The notes under the pieces are model-generated. The model had not been told where the DNA came from, did no database searches, and saw nothing but the letters and a program-made list of their open reading frames with translations. A stretch of DNA of 48,963 bases from an uncultured Alphaproteobacteria bacterium (GTDB lineage: Bacteria; Pseudomonadota; Alphaproteobacteria; CAAHEQ01; UBA3637): assembly GCA_905236245.1 (NCBI GenBank), contig CAJOPC010000021.1, positions 1 through 48,963 on the forward strand. The letters are read 5' to 3'. Positions within the stretch are counted from its first letter, which is position 1; each line of letters starts with the position of its first letter. The translations under genes were made by a program, and so were the position numbers. Shown here piece by piece: positions 1 to 8,357 of the stretch.

Positions 1-19
1 TCGTTATTATAAGAATTTG

Positions 20-48
20 TTGTATTTGGATACAATTGCATGTATAAT
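20..48 (+). promoter_or_regulatory. Candidate sigma70 promoter for the GT8 gene
   Basis: A perfect -10 box TATAAT lies at 43-48. A weak -35 box TTGTAT lies at 20-25, with a 17-base spacer. The start codon at 93 is about 38 bases past the expected transcription start. The call rests on consensus match only. Confidence 0.5.
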
Positions 49-92
49 GGCAAAAACGAACAAATGCTCTGATTTAGTGTAAAGGGGGAAAA

Positions 93-1283
93 ATGAAAAA
101 AAAGGCCAAGCAGAAACATCCAAAAAAACATTTATGGTTGCGAATTATATTCGGTGTGTTCTTAACGGTCTTAATTCTTGCCGGCGCGTTTTTCGGACTT
201 GCTTATTGGGATTATAGGGGATTACAAATCACAAAAGAGATTAATGCATTTGAGCGCGTTTCTTCTTCTAGTTGTTTGTTTAAGAAAAAAACAGAAGTCA
301 ACATTGCCTATATTACGGACGCAAATTATTTATATCCTACACAGGTGGCGGTCTATTCTGCCATTAAAAATAAATGCCCAAACAATATTTATCACTTTTA
401 TATTTTGACGGATAATGTGCCGATGGATCAAGCACAAAAAGCTTTTGCGCCTATGGCACGCAAGGATGTGATATTTAAAATTGTGCCACAACAAAAAGTG
501 TTAGATATAGAATTTTCTGATTTTTTAGAGCATATTTCATCGGCGGCTATGTTAAAATTTATGATTGCTGAGGCTTTGCCAGAGGTCAACAGAGTTATTT
601 ATATGGATTCGGATACAGTTGTTGTAAAAGATTTGGCGGATTTATTTAATCAGGATTTGGAGGGCAATATCGTTGGTGCTGTAACAGACATTGCCACAAT
701 GGCTCAGCCCGGGTATTTGGCTACAATAGGCTATCGGGAATCTCAGTATTTTAATGCGGGCATGTTCTTGCTAGATTTACAACAAATGCGAAATCGAGGA
801 ATCGGCGCGCATTTGAATGAGTATGTTAGAAATAATCCCAACTTAGTGTTTATAGATCAGGATGCATATAATGTTGTGTTAAGGAAAAAAATTAAAAAAC
901 TATCCTATAATTATAACTGTATGGCTTCAATGTTTTTTGAAAAAAACAAAAAAGTTTCTTTCGTCAATTATCTTCGGCACAGAGTGTTAGGGCGTTCTAT
1001 ATTAAAATCTCAGTTTTTAAAACTGTATAAAGATGAATTACCGTTGTTTTATCGAAATGTCTTTAAAGATGTTGTGATGTTCCATTATTTCGGTTTCTCT
1101 AAACCATGGCGCGGAAAAGTTAAAAAAGAATCTTATCAAATGTATTATGCTATTTGGAATGGTTATTCAGAGGGGTTAGCTAAAGAACATGGCATCAAGC
1201 GTGCGGCTATTTCAAACATTGGAAAAAAACGAGATGCGATGGGGCCTGATTTTATTCCGGGCAATCCTCCGCCTGTAAAATAA
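93..1283 (+). CDS. Membrane-anchored family 8 glycosyltransferase
   Basis: Probable GT8-type glycosyltransferase of 396 residues that would move a sugar from a nucleotide-sugar to a cell-envelope acceptor. A lysine-rich N-terminus and one membrane segment (about residues 15-38) suggest an inner-membrane anchor. The catalytic domain starts near residue 68 with the NIAYITDANYL type of opening. It carries the metal-binding DSD motif at 172-174 inside VIYMDSDTVVVKDL, the YFNAGMFLLDL block near 218, and a C-terminal HYFGFSKPW metal-binding histidine motif. These are hallmarks of the family that includes LPS galactosyl- and glucosyltransferases. The start is preceded by a purine-rich AAAGGGGGAAAA ribosome site. 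The gene stands alone with its own promoter, so the acceptor cannot be inferred from context. Confidence 0.88.
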   Translation: MKKKAKQKHPKKHLWLRIIFGVFLTVLILAGAFFGLAYWDYRGLQITKEINAFERVSSSSCLFKKKTEVNIAYITDANYLYPTQVAVYSAIKNKCPNNIYHFYILTDNVPMDQAQKAFAPMARKDVIFKIVPQQKVLDIEFSDFLEHISSAAMLKFMIAEALPEVNRVIYMDSDTVVVKDLADLFNQDLEGNIVGAVTDIATMAQPGYLATIGYRESQYFNAGMFLLDLQQMRNRGIGAHLNEYVRNNPNLVFIDQDAYNVVLRKKIKKLSYNYNCMASMFFEKNKKVSFVNYLRHRVLGRSILKSQFLKLYKDELPLFYRNVFKDVVMFHYFGFSKPWRGKVKKESYQMYYAIWNGYSEGLAKEHGIKRAAISNIGKKRDAMGPDFIPGNPPPVK

Positions 1284-1341
1284 TGAGCTGAAATGCCTGA
1301 GTAAATTGGCGCTTGCCCAGGGGTGACAACTCATAAAATTC

Positions 1342-1370
1342 TTGACAAATAAAACAAAATAGGTTAAAAT
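1342..1370 (+). promoter_or_regulatory. Near-consensus sigma70 promoter
   Basis: The -35 box is a perfect TTGACA at 1342-1347. A 17-base spacer leads to TAAAAT at 1365-1370, a 5 of 6 match. It drives the HExxH gene starting at 1439, leaving a leader of about 60 bases. It is among the best promoter matches in the window. Confidence 0.75.
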
Positions 1371-1438
1371 CATTAACCATTGGATGTGGTTTAAAATCCA
1401 TATTTCCAAAATGATTTAATATAAAATGGAGTAATAAG

Positions 1439-2494
1439 ATGCCTCTCAATAATCGGCTCTCTGTTATTAATAACAAAAAATTATTTGCTTTTAGGCAACA
1501 AGATGAAGCTCTTTTTCGCAAGATGTTGAAATTGTTGATTCAAACAAATATAGGACGTCGGTTATTAGATGATATTTCTTCGTTGTTGAAACAGAAGCAA
1601 GAACATATTTTCTTTGCTATGCGAAGTCCTAGTGTGGATTCTGACGGAGAAACTTATCCTGATTTGCATGTCCTTATCAATCATGTTGACACCTCTTACA
1701 TGAGTCAAAAGCAAAAAGACAAATCGTTATTTACGCAAACAATTACATTGACGCATGAGTTAACACATGTAAGACAATTTTTATCCGGCAGCGAAGACCA
1801 GATGGCGGCATTTTCTGCACCGCATCAATTATATGCTTATCTGTTGCAGGAAGCAGAAGCAAGTTTGTCGGAAAGATTGTATGAGCAAGAGATGGCTAAG
1901 TTGTATCCTTCTTTGGCAGCCGGCATGCGTTTACAACGGGATGTTCCAAATTGGCGGGAAAATTATCTTCGGACATTTTTCCTTCAAGAAGATGAGCATT
2001 TTCCAATTACCAACTGGATAGATACTTTTGTGGAAGGACTTTGGAACATGTCCACTTTTGTTTTGAGCGGGAAAAAGGAAGATAGAATGTTCCGTCAATG
2101 GGCAGAAACTTCGCTCAAAGGAATGGGCGTCAATATCACATATGATGATGTGGCTCTTGAAAAGATGTGGCCTGTTACCCCTGTAAAAGGCGGAAAATAT
2201 TTATGGCTTCAAAGTGATGATACAGAGCTTAAATTTGATCGAGAAGGCAGAGTTGCTTGGGTAAGTAAAGGATTCGTTGGAGAAAATGAATCCGATATTC
2301 AATACTTGTTTTTTATGAAAAATTACGATCGTAAAAAGTATCGTGCTATGGTAAGGCGCGTTAAGGAATTATATCCACAAGCAAGTGCGAGATGCTCTAA
2401 GATAGAGGAAATAGAGTTTGGTTCCGAACCGCTTGCGCCGTTTAATCCGGTGCAATTACATGTGCGCCAAATGCGTGGAAAAGGTTCTAAATAA
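1439..2494 (+). CDS. Putative HExxH zinc metallopeptidase-like protein
   Basis: A 351-residue protein of unknown function. The clearest feature is THELTHVRQF with H106-E107-x-x-H110, the zinc-binding helix of gluzincin-type metallopeptidases. A conserved-looking EAEASLSERLYE helix at about 138-149 could supply the third ligand. No signal peptide or membrane segment is visible, so it is probably cytoplasmic. The C-terminal part (about 225-351) contains a stretch resembling a small beta-rich domain ending in a basic tail. An AATGGAG ribosome site and a near-consensus promoter precede it. It may belong to one of the uncharacterised metallopeptidase families (DUF6782 is one candidate), but I could not check. 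It could also be a non-peptidase zinc protein. Confidence 0.6.
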   Translation: MPLNNRLSVINNKKLFAFRQQDEALFRKMLKLLIQTNIGRRLLDDISSLLKQKQEHIFFAMRSPSVDSDGETYPDLHVLINHVDTSYMSQKQKDKSLFTQTITLTHELTHVRQFLSGSEDQMAAFSAPHQLYAYLLQEAEASLSERLYEQEMAKLYPSLAAGMRLQRDVPNWRENYLRTFFLQEDEHFPITNWIDTFVEGLWNMSTFVLSGKKEDRMFRQWAETSLKGMGVNITYDDVALEKMWPVTPVKGGKYLWLQSDDTELKFDREGRVAWVSKGFVGENESDIQYLFFMKNYDRKKYRAMVRRVKELYPQASARCSKIEEIEFGSEPLAPFNPVQLHVRQMRGKGSK

Positions 2495-2495
2495 C

Positions 2496-2711
2496 TTAAT
2501 GAACTTGTGCGGCAGTCAAATCATTTTGCCGGACAATGGCAAGTGCAACTTCGCGTGAAAAAGCTTGCGCCATACGTTCTCCATCCGGGCTATAAATCGC
2601 CCATACAAGATCTTCATTCTGTTGTTCTTGTTTGATATAAAAGCGATTTTCGTGTGCCACCTCTTGGGCGCAGAACGCATGCTCGGGACAAATGGTAATT
2701 TTTTTATTCAT
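2496..2711 (-). CDS. DUF1150 family small protein
   Basis: A 71-residue protein starting at MNKKITICPEHAF. The core LVWAIYSPDGERMA, followed by EVALAIVRQNDLTAAQVH at the C-terminus, matches the alphaproteobacterial DUF1150 family. That family is typically encoded next to an hsp20 gene and is of similar length; its function is unknown. The ATG lies inside the last codons of hsp20, with an 8-base overlap, which implies translational coupling. A longer frame begins at 2765, but it would run much further into hsp20, so I prefer 2711. Confidence 0.8.
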   Translation of the reverse strand: MNKKITICPEHAFCAQEVAHENRFYIKQEQQNEDLVWAIYSPDGERMAQAFSREVALAIVRQNDLTAAQVH

Positions 2712-3153
2712 GAGCTTTCTTTTTGCCTTCCAAATGAAGTGGTTTAGATTTCTTTTTAATATCAATTGTTTTTATATTAGGGCATTTTTCTGGTTTTTGC
2801 AAGGTCAGTGTCAATAGACCGTTTTCCAAAAGGGCTTCGATGATTTCCATGCCGTCTGCTAAAACAAATGTTTTAATAAAAGATCTGGCGGCAATTCCTT
2901 GATGTAGGTAATGTCGTGTCGGATCATGTTCTTGACGCCCCCGGACGATCAATTGATTGTCCTCAATAGTCACATTTAAATCTGCCTCTGAATATCCAGC
3001 AACTGCCAATGTAATTTCAAAAATAGTTGGCGTTTTTTGTTCAATGTTATATGGCGGAAAAGAATCTGCGCCCTTTGCTACACGCAAAAGCATTTGTTCC
3101 AATTCATTAAATCCGACCAAAAAAGGATTATTAAATGGTGTTAGGTTGGACAT
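2704..3153 (-). CDS. Hsp20/alpha-crystallin small heat shock protein
   Basis: ATP-independent holdase chaperone of the IbpA type that binds unfolding proteins in the cytoplasm. The 149-residue protein starts MSNLTPFNNPFLVGF, and another ATG sits two codons upstream at 3159. The alpha-crystallin domain runs from about FPPYNIEQ near residue 34 to KTIDIKKK near 133. It shows the GRQEHD beta-strand, a RSFIKTFVLADGMEI segment, and the ENGLLTLTLQKPE motif that ends the domain. A charged lysine-rich tail follows. The gene overlaps the 3' end of dnaA by about 23 bases and the downstream DUF1150 gene by 8, so all three are probably cotranscribed. Confidence 0.93.
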   Translation of the reverse strand: MSNLTPFNNPFLVGFNELEQMLLRVAKGADSFPPYNIEQKTPTIFEITLAVAGYSEADLNVTIEDNQLIVRGRQEHDPTRHYLHQGIAARSFIKTFVLADGMEIIEALLENGLLTLTLQKPEKCPNIKTIDIKKKSKPLHLEGKKKAHE

Positions 3154-4570
3154 GCGCATTCTCCTTTAGCTCATGTGTAATATCTTTGATGTGTTGGGCT
3201 AACTTTGTATCTCTTTCCATCAACCCTTCAATCGTTTTGACGGCGTGGATAATTGTTGTATGATCCCGCTTAAAGCATAAAGCGATATCCGGTAACGAAA
3301 GAGGTGTTAAAGTTTTTGTTAAATACATTGCAATTTGACGTGGGCGCGCAATACAACGATCCCGACGAGTTGACTTTAAATCCTCTAAAGAAAGGTTGTA
3401 ATACTTTGCTACGACTTTTTGAATTTCAGGTGCTTTAATTGGACGTTCATAGGTATGCAAAATATCCTTTAAAACAACTTTTGTGGTTTCCATATTGATG
3501 GGGTTGCCGATCAGTTCTGAATGAGCCACGATTCGTTTAAAGGCACCTTCCAATTCACGCACGTTTGTGGTAATACTTTTTGCTAAAAATGCTAAAACAT
3601 CATTAGGAACATTTGTTTTCAGTTCTTTGTTTTTGCCAAGCAAAATGCCAAGGCGCAAATTTTCATCAGCGGGCGCAATATCAACGACAAGCCCTTGAGA
3701 AATACGTGTGCGGAGCTTTTCATCAATGCCTTGTAATTCGTTTGGCATCGAATCGGCAGAAAGAATAATTGTTTTATTTTGAGCAATTAAATTATTAAAG
3801 GTGTGGAAGAATGCGTTTTGTGACCAGGATTTACCCAAAATAAATTGAATGTCATCAATGAGCAACACATCTACAGAACGAGCCAGAGTCAAGAAGGAAT
3901 CTTTGTTTTTAGAATCTTTGGATTTTAAATCATTCCAACAACGTTGACAGAATTGTTCACAAGAAAGGTATAAAACACTTTTATTTGGATGACGCTCTTT
4001 GATGCGCCAAGCAATTGCGTGTAAAAGGTGTGTTTTACCTAAACCAGATCCAGCATGAAAATATAAAGGATTAAAAGATAAAGTATCCTCTTCGGCCACT
4101 TTCTTGGCCGCAGCATAGGCGAATTGATTTGATTTACCAACAACAAAAGTATCAAATGTATGTGCTTTGTCCAAATAGCAGGGAATTTCTTCAAACGAAT
4201 CGGAGTCGATATCGGAAATGCTTTCTGTTGATTGTAATGCCGTGGCCACAGGTTGCGCAGAAACGGTTGGGGTTACAGGAGATTCTGTTGTAGTGGTGTT
4301 TGATTTTTTTAAAGGAGGAGTTAATTTTAAATTGATGGCCGAAACTTCCGGATCTTTTGTTTTCCAAAGGGATAAAATTTGATCCACATAATTTTTTTGA
4401 ATCAGCTCATGAATACACGGACTGGCAACCGTCAAGTTGACTTGGTTGTTTTCGATACAATCAGGCACAATTTTACTAAGCCAACGCATAGCGAATCGAT
4501 CGCTTAAACTTTTGGCCAACTGTGTACAAATCTCAGCCCATTGAACCTGGATAGTATCCGTGTTTTCCAT
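3131..4570 (-). CDS. dnaA: Chromosomal replication initiator DnaA
   Basis: The AAA+ initiator that binds DnaA boxes at oriC and opens the duplex. With the MENTDTIQVQ start it has 479 residues, the usual size. Domain I (DnaB and regulator contact) covers about 1-85. A low-complexity Thr/Ser/Val linker covers about 88-130. The AAA+ domain has Walker A GSGLGKT at 174-180 and Walker B LLIDDIQ near 236-242. The C-terminal DNA-binding domain carries TRRDRCIARPRQIAMYL and FKRDHTTIIHA. A frame upstream of 4570 is open, but its sequence is not DnaA-like, and the AAAGGGGTGAAA ribosome site fits 4570. No oriC or cluster of DnaA boxes was recognised nearby. Confidence 0.97.
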   Translation of the reverse strand: MENTDTIQVQWAEICTQLAKSLSDRFAMRWLSKIVPDCIENNQVNLTVASPCIHELIQKNYVDQILSLWKTKDPEVSAINLKLTPPLKKSNTTTTESPVTPTVSAQPVATALQSTESISDIDSDSFEEIPCYLDKAHTFDTFVVGKSNQFAYAAAKKVAEEDTLSFNPLYFHAGSGLGKTHLLHAIAWRIKERHPNKSVLYLSCEQFCQRCWNDLKSKDSKNKDSFLTLARSVDVLLIDDIQFILGKSWSQNAFFHTFNNLIAQNKTIILSADSMPNELQGIDEKLRTRISQGLVVDIAPADENLRLGILLGKNKELKTNVPNDVLAFLAKSITTNVRELEGAFKRIVAHSELIGNPINMETTKVVLKDILHTYERPIKAPEIQKVVAKYYNLSLEDLKSTRRDRCIARPRQIAMYLTKTLTPLSLPDIALCFKRDHTTIIHAVKTIEGLMERDTKLAQHIKDITHELKENAHVQPNTI

Positions 4571-4611
4571 TTTCACCCCTTTATAAGAATTTGGTTGTTT
4601 CTCTACCCCAC

Positions 4612-4639
4612 AGCATACGGGTATTTTGAAAAAAAACAA
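4612..4639 (-). promoter_or_regulatory. Weak candidate promoter for dnaA
   Basis: On the minus strand TTGTTT (4634-4639) is followed by a 16-base spacer and TATGCT (4612-4617). The matches are 3 of 6 and 4 of 6. Position relative to the 4570 start is sensible, but support is weak. Confidence 0.3.
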
Positions 4640-4691
4640 CAGAAAATTTTAATAATTTGTTAAATATTTTCCTTGACACTAAATGTTGTTT

Positions 4692-5186
4692 TTAGCGCCC
4701 CAAGATATTGTGTCCAGATAAGCCTAAAAAGCCATGGGTAAGGGCTATCGCTAAGGCGTCGGATGCATCGGCAGGTATGTTTTGTGGAACGGTTTTTAAT
4801 AGCGTACGCACCATCATATCTACTTGTTTCTTTTCTGCATGGCCTACACCGGTAATTGTTTTTTTAATCTGATTTGGAGTGTATTCCCCTACATTGAGCC
4901 CATAGATGGCCGGCGTCATTAGGACAACGCCGCGTGCTTGGCCTAATTTTAAAGTGGAATTAGGGTTTTTATTGACGAAGGTTTCTTCTACTGCGGCGGT
5001 ATCCGGTTTCCACTCTTCAATTAATTTTTTTAACGATTCGTGCAGCTCAAATAAACGATTCGCTAGTGGTAGCTTTTCATCTGGGTTGATGACGCCCGCT
5101 GCGACAAAAATAAAGTGGGAGCCTTGTTTATCCACAAGACCCCACCCAGTATGCCTTAATCCCGGATCCAACCCCAAAATCCGCAT
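4692..5186 (-). CDS. ruvC: Holliday junction resolvase RuvC
   Basis: Endonuclease that cleaves Holliday junctions at the end of homologous recombination, working with RuvAB. The 164-residue protein opens MRILGLDPGLRHTGWG with catalytic D7. AAVEETFVNKNP contains the second acidic residue (E67/E68), and ADASDALAIALTHG supplies D140 and D143. All four catalytic acids are present. It lies 12 bases after yebC in the same direction, matching the common yebC-ruvC arrangement, but ruvA and ruvB do not follow and must lie elsewhere. Confidence 0.96.
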   Translation of the reverse strand: MRILGLDPGLRHTGWGLVDKQGSHFIFVAAGVINPDEKLPLANRLFELHESLKKLIEEWKPDTAAVEETFVNKNPNSTLKLGQARGVVLMTPAIYGLNVGEYTPNQIKKTITGVGHAEKKQVDMMVRTLLKTVPQNIPADASDALAIALTHGFLGLSGHNILGR

Positions 5187-5198
5187 AAAATTCTCCCT

Positions 5199-5939
5199 TT
5201 AAAGTTGTGCTAAGATATCCTCTGGTATATTCGCATTAGTAATAACGCGTTGGACATCATCATCTTCATTGAGTTCTTCAACAAAGCTCATTAGTTTTTG
5301 AGCAGTTTCTAAATCTGCAATAGGTGTTTCCACCGTTGGTTTCCAATCGATTCGTGCAACATTTGGCGTGCCAAGCTTTTTCTCCAAAGCATCACGCACA
5401 GCGCCTAAATCTTCCGGCTTGCAAGTAATTTCGTGTGCCGAATCGGTTGTTTGTACATCATCAGCCCCAGCATTTAAAGCTTCTTCAAACATAGCATCTG
5501 CGCTGGCAACATCCAAAGAAAATTCCAAATATCCGATCTTTTCAAAATTGAACAAAACCGAATCGCCGAAAGAACCACCGCGCTTTGTGAATAAAGCACG
5601 TAAATTTGGTGCGGTGCGTGCGCGATTGTCTGTTAAAGCTTCAACAATAATGGCGACATGTCCTGGACCATAACCTTCATAACGAACTTCTTCATAATTG
5701 CTGGTATCAGCCGTTTGGCTACCTTTCGCAATGGCGCGTTCGATATTATCCTTTGGCATATTTTCGCTGCGTGCATTTTGAATAGCTAAACGCAAACGAG
5801 GATTGCTATTTGGATCAGCTCCCCCGGTTTTAACGGCGACCGTAATTTCACGGGCGCATTTAGAAAATACGCGAGCTCTTGCTTTATCTTGAGCTCCTTT
5901 GCGGTTCATAATGTTTTTAAATTGTGAATGTCCAGACAT
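5199..5939 (-). CDS. yebC: YebC/TACO1 family protein
   Basis: A 246-residue member of the YebC family. The family was long annotated as transcriptional regulators; more recent work links members to relief of ribosome stalling. The opening MSGHSQFKNIMNRKGAQDKARARVF is the family signature. GGADPNSNPRLRLAIQNAR and the NIERAIAKG block follow, then YEGYGPGHVAIIVEALTDNRART and the GGSFGDSVLFNF segment. Length and layout are normal. It is the first gene of a yebC-ruvC unit and has a strong promoter directly upstream. Confidence 0.95.
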   Translation of the reverse strand: MSGHSQFKNIMNRKGAQDKARARVFSKCAREITVAVKTGGADPNSNPRLRLAIQNARSENMPKDNIERAIAKGSQTADTSNYEEVRYEGYGPGHVAIIVEALTDNRARTAPNLRALFTKRGGSFGDSVLFNFEKIGYLEFSLDVASADAMFEEALNAGADDVQTTDSAHEITCKPEDLGAVRDALEKKLGTPNVARIDWKPTVETPIADLETAQKLMSFVEELNEDDDVQRVITNANIPEDILAQL

Positions 5940-5965
5940 GTGATTCCTTTCGTTATATGAAGGGC

Positions 5966-5994
5966 ATTATATCACAATTTGATTGTATTTTCAA
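5966..5994 (-). promoter_or_regulatory. Strong sigma70 promoter for yebC-ruvC
   Basis: On the minus strand TTGAAA (5989-5994), a 17-base spacer and a perfect TATAAT (5966-5971) precede yebC. The -35 and spacer lie inside the last codons of the preceding phosphodiesterase gene, so yebC can be expressed independently of it. Confidence 0.7.
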
Positions 5995-6784
5995 GTATAT
6001 CGCCCAGAATAATGGGGCGAATCGATGTTGGTGTCAAAGTTTTTTCGTTTACTTCAACCAAGACAGCCGCAAGTGTTGATGAATTGGTTGCCGGTTCGAA
6101 TCGTTTTCTTTCGGTTCCTAATCCAAAATGGGAAAAGGCCGTTTCCGTTGTCATGCCTAGGACAGATGTGTAATCGCCGCACATGCCAACATCTGTGACA
6201 AAAGCAGTTCCTTTTTGTAAAAGATGAGCGTCCGCCGTGGGGATATGTGTATGTGTGCCCACGACAAGAGTTGCTTGACCATCCAAAAAATAGCCCATTG
6301 CTACTTTTTCGGCGGTTGTTTCGGCATGCATATCTACCACCAATAAATCATACTCATCGCGATGTGTTTCGATAAATGATTGAATTGTTTGAAACGGATC
6401 TTCAAGCGGGATTTTTGTGTTCATAAATGCTTTGCCGAGCAATTGAGTCACACACAAGCGTTTATTCCCTACATTGAAAATGTGAAAGCCTTTGCCGGCC
6501 GTATCCGTTGGATAATTGAGGGGACGAACTAATACATTTTCTTTTTGCCAGATTTCTGTGACATCCATTTTGTCAAAGGTATGATTTCCCATTGTCATAA
6601 CGTCAGCGCCTGCACGTAAAAGTTCAGCATAAGTTTTGGGGGTTAAACCCAATCCATGAGCCGCGTTTTCAGCATTGACGATGATAGCATCAATGTGGTA
6701 TTTTTCTTTCAGTTGCGGCAAATAATTCTTTACGGCCTTACGACCAGCCGCTCCTGCCACATCTCCACAAAATAGGATTTTCAT
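5972..6784 (-). CDS. YmdB-type metallophosphoesterase
   Basis: A 270-residue member of the TIGR00282/YmdB calcineurin-like family. In Bacillus, YmdB hydrolyses 2',3'-cyclic nucleotides and affects biofilm choice; the role in proteobacteria is unclear. Metal-binding motifs are visible in order: MKILFCGDVAG, IVNAENAAHG, VMTMGNHTFDK, VDMHAETTAEKVAMG and VVGTHTHIPTAD. Length is typical. The start codon overlaps the zapA stop in an ATGA arrangement, so the three-gene unit with zapA and its coiled-coil neighbour is translationally coupled. Confidence 0.9.
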   Translation of the reverse strand: MKILFCGDVAGAAGRKAVKNYLPQLKEKYHIDAIIVNAENAAHGLGLTPKTYAELLRAGADVMTMGNHTFDKMDVTEIWQKENVLVRPLNYPTDTAGKGFHIFNVGNKRLCVTQLLGKAFMNTKIPLEDPFQTIQSFIETHRDEYDLLVVDMHAETTAEKVAMGYFLDGQATLVVGTHTHIPTADAHLLQKGTAFVTDVGMCGDYTSVLGMTTETAFSHFGLGTERKRFEPATNSSTLAAVLVEVNEKTLTPTSIRPIILGDILENTIKL

Positions 6785-7089
6785 TGTTCTAAACTTTCTG
6801 CCAATACGCCGACTTTAAGAGCTAAATTTTGAATGCTTTGAGCAATTTGATCCGTTGCTTGTTCTAGCATTTGGCTGTTTGTTGAACGTTCAAGGTGTTG
6901 TTTTTCTTCCGCCAACAACAGGCATATCATGGCCAACAATTGACCTTCTTGCATAAAACCAATGGATTTTGTTAAAGACTCAGCCCGTTTATCCAAACCT
7001 TCGGCCAATTCACGCATGTGCATTTCCTGTCCATCGTTACAGGAAAATTTATAAAAGCGCCCTCCAATTTTTAAAGAAACGACTGCCAT
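6781..7089 (-). CDS. zapA: Cell division protein ZapA
   Basis: Small FtsZ-binding protein that bundles FtsZ filaments at the division ring. The 102-residue protein begins MAVVSLKIGGRFYKFSCNDGQE, the ZapA N-terminal fold that precedes the LAEGLDKRAESL helix. A long helix with MICLLLAEEKQHLE follows and forms the tetramer coiled coil. I chose 7089 because a GGAGGAAAG ribosome site sits just before it and the upstream extension is unlike ZapA. It begins one base after the stop of the DUF4164-like gene. Confidence 0.85.
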   Translation of the reverse strand: MAVVSLKIGGRFYKFSCNDGQEMHMRELAEGLDKRAESLTKSIGFMQEGQLLAMICLLLAEEKQHLERSTNSQMLEQATDQIAQSIQNLALKVGVLAESLEQ

Positions 7090-7090
7090 A

Positions 7091-7282
7091 TTAACTTTCC
7101 TCCTTGTTCTGCAAGCGAGCAAGAGCCTTGTTTAAACGGTCATGTGTTTGACGAATGACAGTTTTTAATGTCGAAATTTCTTCTCCCGCGCGCCCTTTGT
7201 CTTTTTTGGACGCATGTACTGCCGCTTCTAGTCGCAAAACCGACTGTTCCAAATTTGTAATGGCCTGCTTAATTTGTTCCAT
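7091..7282 (-). CDS. DUF4164-like coiled-coil protein upstream of zapA
   Basis: A 63-residue, almost wholly helical protein, MEQIKQAITNLEQSVLRLEA at the start and NKALARLQNKEES at the end, with heptad-like leucine and isoleucine spacing. Small coiled-coil proteins of the DUF4164 type are commonly encoded just before zapA in alphaproteobacteria, and this fits in size and place. A link to division is inferred from that context only. The ATG at 7282 is preceded by GAGGAGAATT. A TTG one codon upstream is also in frame. Confidence 0.7.
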   Translation of the reverse strand: MEQIKQAITNLEQSVLRLEAAVHASKKDKGRAGEEISTLKTVIRQTHDRLNKALARLQNKEES

Positions 7283-7308
7283 CAATAATTCTCCTCTAAT
7301 GTTTGATA

Positions 7309-7337
7309 AGCATAGCAGATTTTGTTTTCGTCGTCCA
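7309..7337 (-). promoter_or_regulatory. Candidate promoter for the zapA unit
   Basis: Minus-strand TGGACG (7332-7337), a 17-base spacer and TATGCT (7309-7314) lie about 27 bases before the first gene of the unit. Both boxes match 4 of 6. Confidence 0.45.
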
Positions 7338-7365
7338 GTAAAAAACGTGCCGATTAATAAAATTC

Positions 7366-7393
7366 TTGCGTATTTGAAAAAAATCCTTAAAAT
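7366..7393 (+). promoter_or_regulatory. Candidate promoter for ybaB-recR
   Basis: TTGCGT (7366-7371), a 16-base spacer and TAAAAT (7388-7393) precede the ATG at 7419. The -10 box is good and the -35 poor. Confidence 0.4.
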
Positions 7394-7418
7394 AAAAGAG
7401 GCAACAGAAAGGATTTTT

Positions 7419-7742
7419 ATGAAAAATATCGGTGAATTGATTTCAAAAGCTCAAAAAGTACAATCTCAGATGAGTATTCTCCAATCAAAGATGGAACAAC
7501 AAGAGTTTTCCGGAGAGGCTGCTAATGGTGCGGTTAAAGTTGTGATGACCGGAAAAGGTGTTCCTGTGTCGATTAAATTGGACAAATCGATTGTGGATCC
7601 AAGTGATGTAGAAACATTGGAAGATTTGTTGATGGTTGCTTTGAAAGATGTTCGTGAAAACATCGACGGCTATATGATGTCTGAGATGGAAAAAATGCAA
7701 TCCTCTTTGGGTTTGCCACCAGGCTTTAAATTGCCGTTTTAA
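7419..7742 (+). CDS. ybaB: YbaB/EbfC nucleoid-associated protein
   Basis: DNA-binding dimer of 107 residues found with recR in most bacteria. The protein starts MKNIGELISKAQKVQSQMS, has a long N-terminal helix, then the beta-rich core with GAVKVVMTGKGVPVSIKLDKS and the helix LEDLLMVALKDV. It ends GLPPGFKLPF, the usual family C-terminus. The start was set at 7419 because the AGAAAGGA ribosome site and the family N-terminus agree. The open frame upstream of it is not YbaB-like. recR follows after 3 bases. dnaX, the usual first gene of this cluster, is absent here. Confidence 0.93.
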   Translation: MKNIGELISKAQKVQSQMSILQSKMEQQEFSGEAANGAVKVVMTGKGVPVSIKLDKSIVDPSDVETLEDLLMVALKDVRENIDGYMMSEMEKMQSSLGLPPGFKLPF

Positions 7743-7745
7743 GTT

Positions 7746-8339
7746 ATGTCTGCACCGCAAATTGAACAGCTTATTCAATTGTTGTCGCGTTTGCCGGGGC
7801 TGGGGCCTCGTTCTGCGCGGCGCGCTGTTTTGCATCTGATTGACAAGCGGGAAAGCCATCTGATGCCTTTGATTCAAACATTACAGGATGTTGCGGCAAA
7901 TGTGAAAATTTGTCCAGTTTGTGGCAATATGGATACGGAAACTCCATGCAACATTTGTACAGATGCCAAGCGTGATGTTTCTCAAATTTGTGTGGTGGAA
8001 GATGTTGCTGATTTATGGGCGCTGGAGCGCGCCAGCTTGTTTAAAGGACATTATCATGTTTTGGGTGGCGTGTTGTCCGCATTGGATGGTGTTGGACCGG
8101 ATGAATTAAAAATAGAAAGCTTAATGGCAAGAATACAATCCGGTAATGTGCAAGAAGTGATTTTAGCCTTGCCAGCAACGGTTGATGGCCAAACAACAGC
8201 ACATTATTTGGCCGAGCGTATGGCTAAATATCCTGTTAAAGTCACCACATTATCACGGGGCGTGCCATTGGGTGGCGAATTGGATTATTTAGATGATGGC
8301 ACAATTCAAATGGCATTTAAAGCACGTCGAGACGTGTAA
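7746..8339 (+). CDS. recR: Recombination mediator RecR
   Basis: Part of RecFOR, which loads RecA at gapped DNA. The 197-residue protein has the N-terminal helix-hairpin-helix [13 protein letters not shown], a four-cysteine zinc finger (C56, C59, C68, C71), and a Toprim domain beginning [14 protein letters not shown]. Near the C-terminus [19 protein letters not shown] is the conserved RecR ending. Length is typical. It is translated together with ybaB. Confidence 0.97.
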   Translation: MSAPQIEQLIQLLSRLPGLGPRSARRAVLHLIDKRESHLMPLIQTLQDVAANVKICPVCGNMDTETPCNICTDAKRDVSQICVVEDVADLWALERASLFKGHYHVLGGVLSALDGVGPDELKIESLMARIQSGNVQEVILALPATVDGQTTAHYLAERMAKYPVKVTTLSRGVPLGGELDYLDDGTIQMAFKARRDV

Positions 8340-8357
8340 TCTTGTATGGCCGATTTC

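Noticed and set aside
4571-4691. oriC next to dnaA
   Set aside because: The gap is only about 120 bases and I saw no cluster of TTATNCACA boxes. In many alphaproteobacteria oriC is not beside dnaA.
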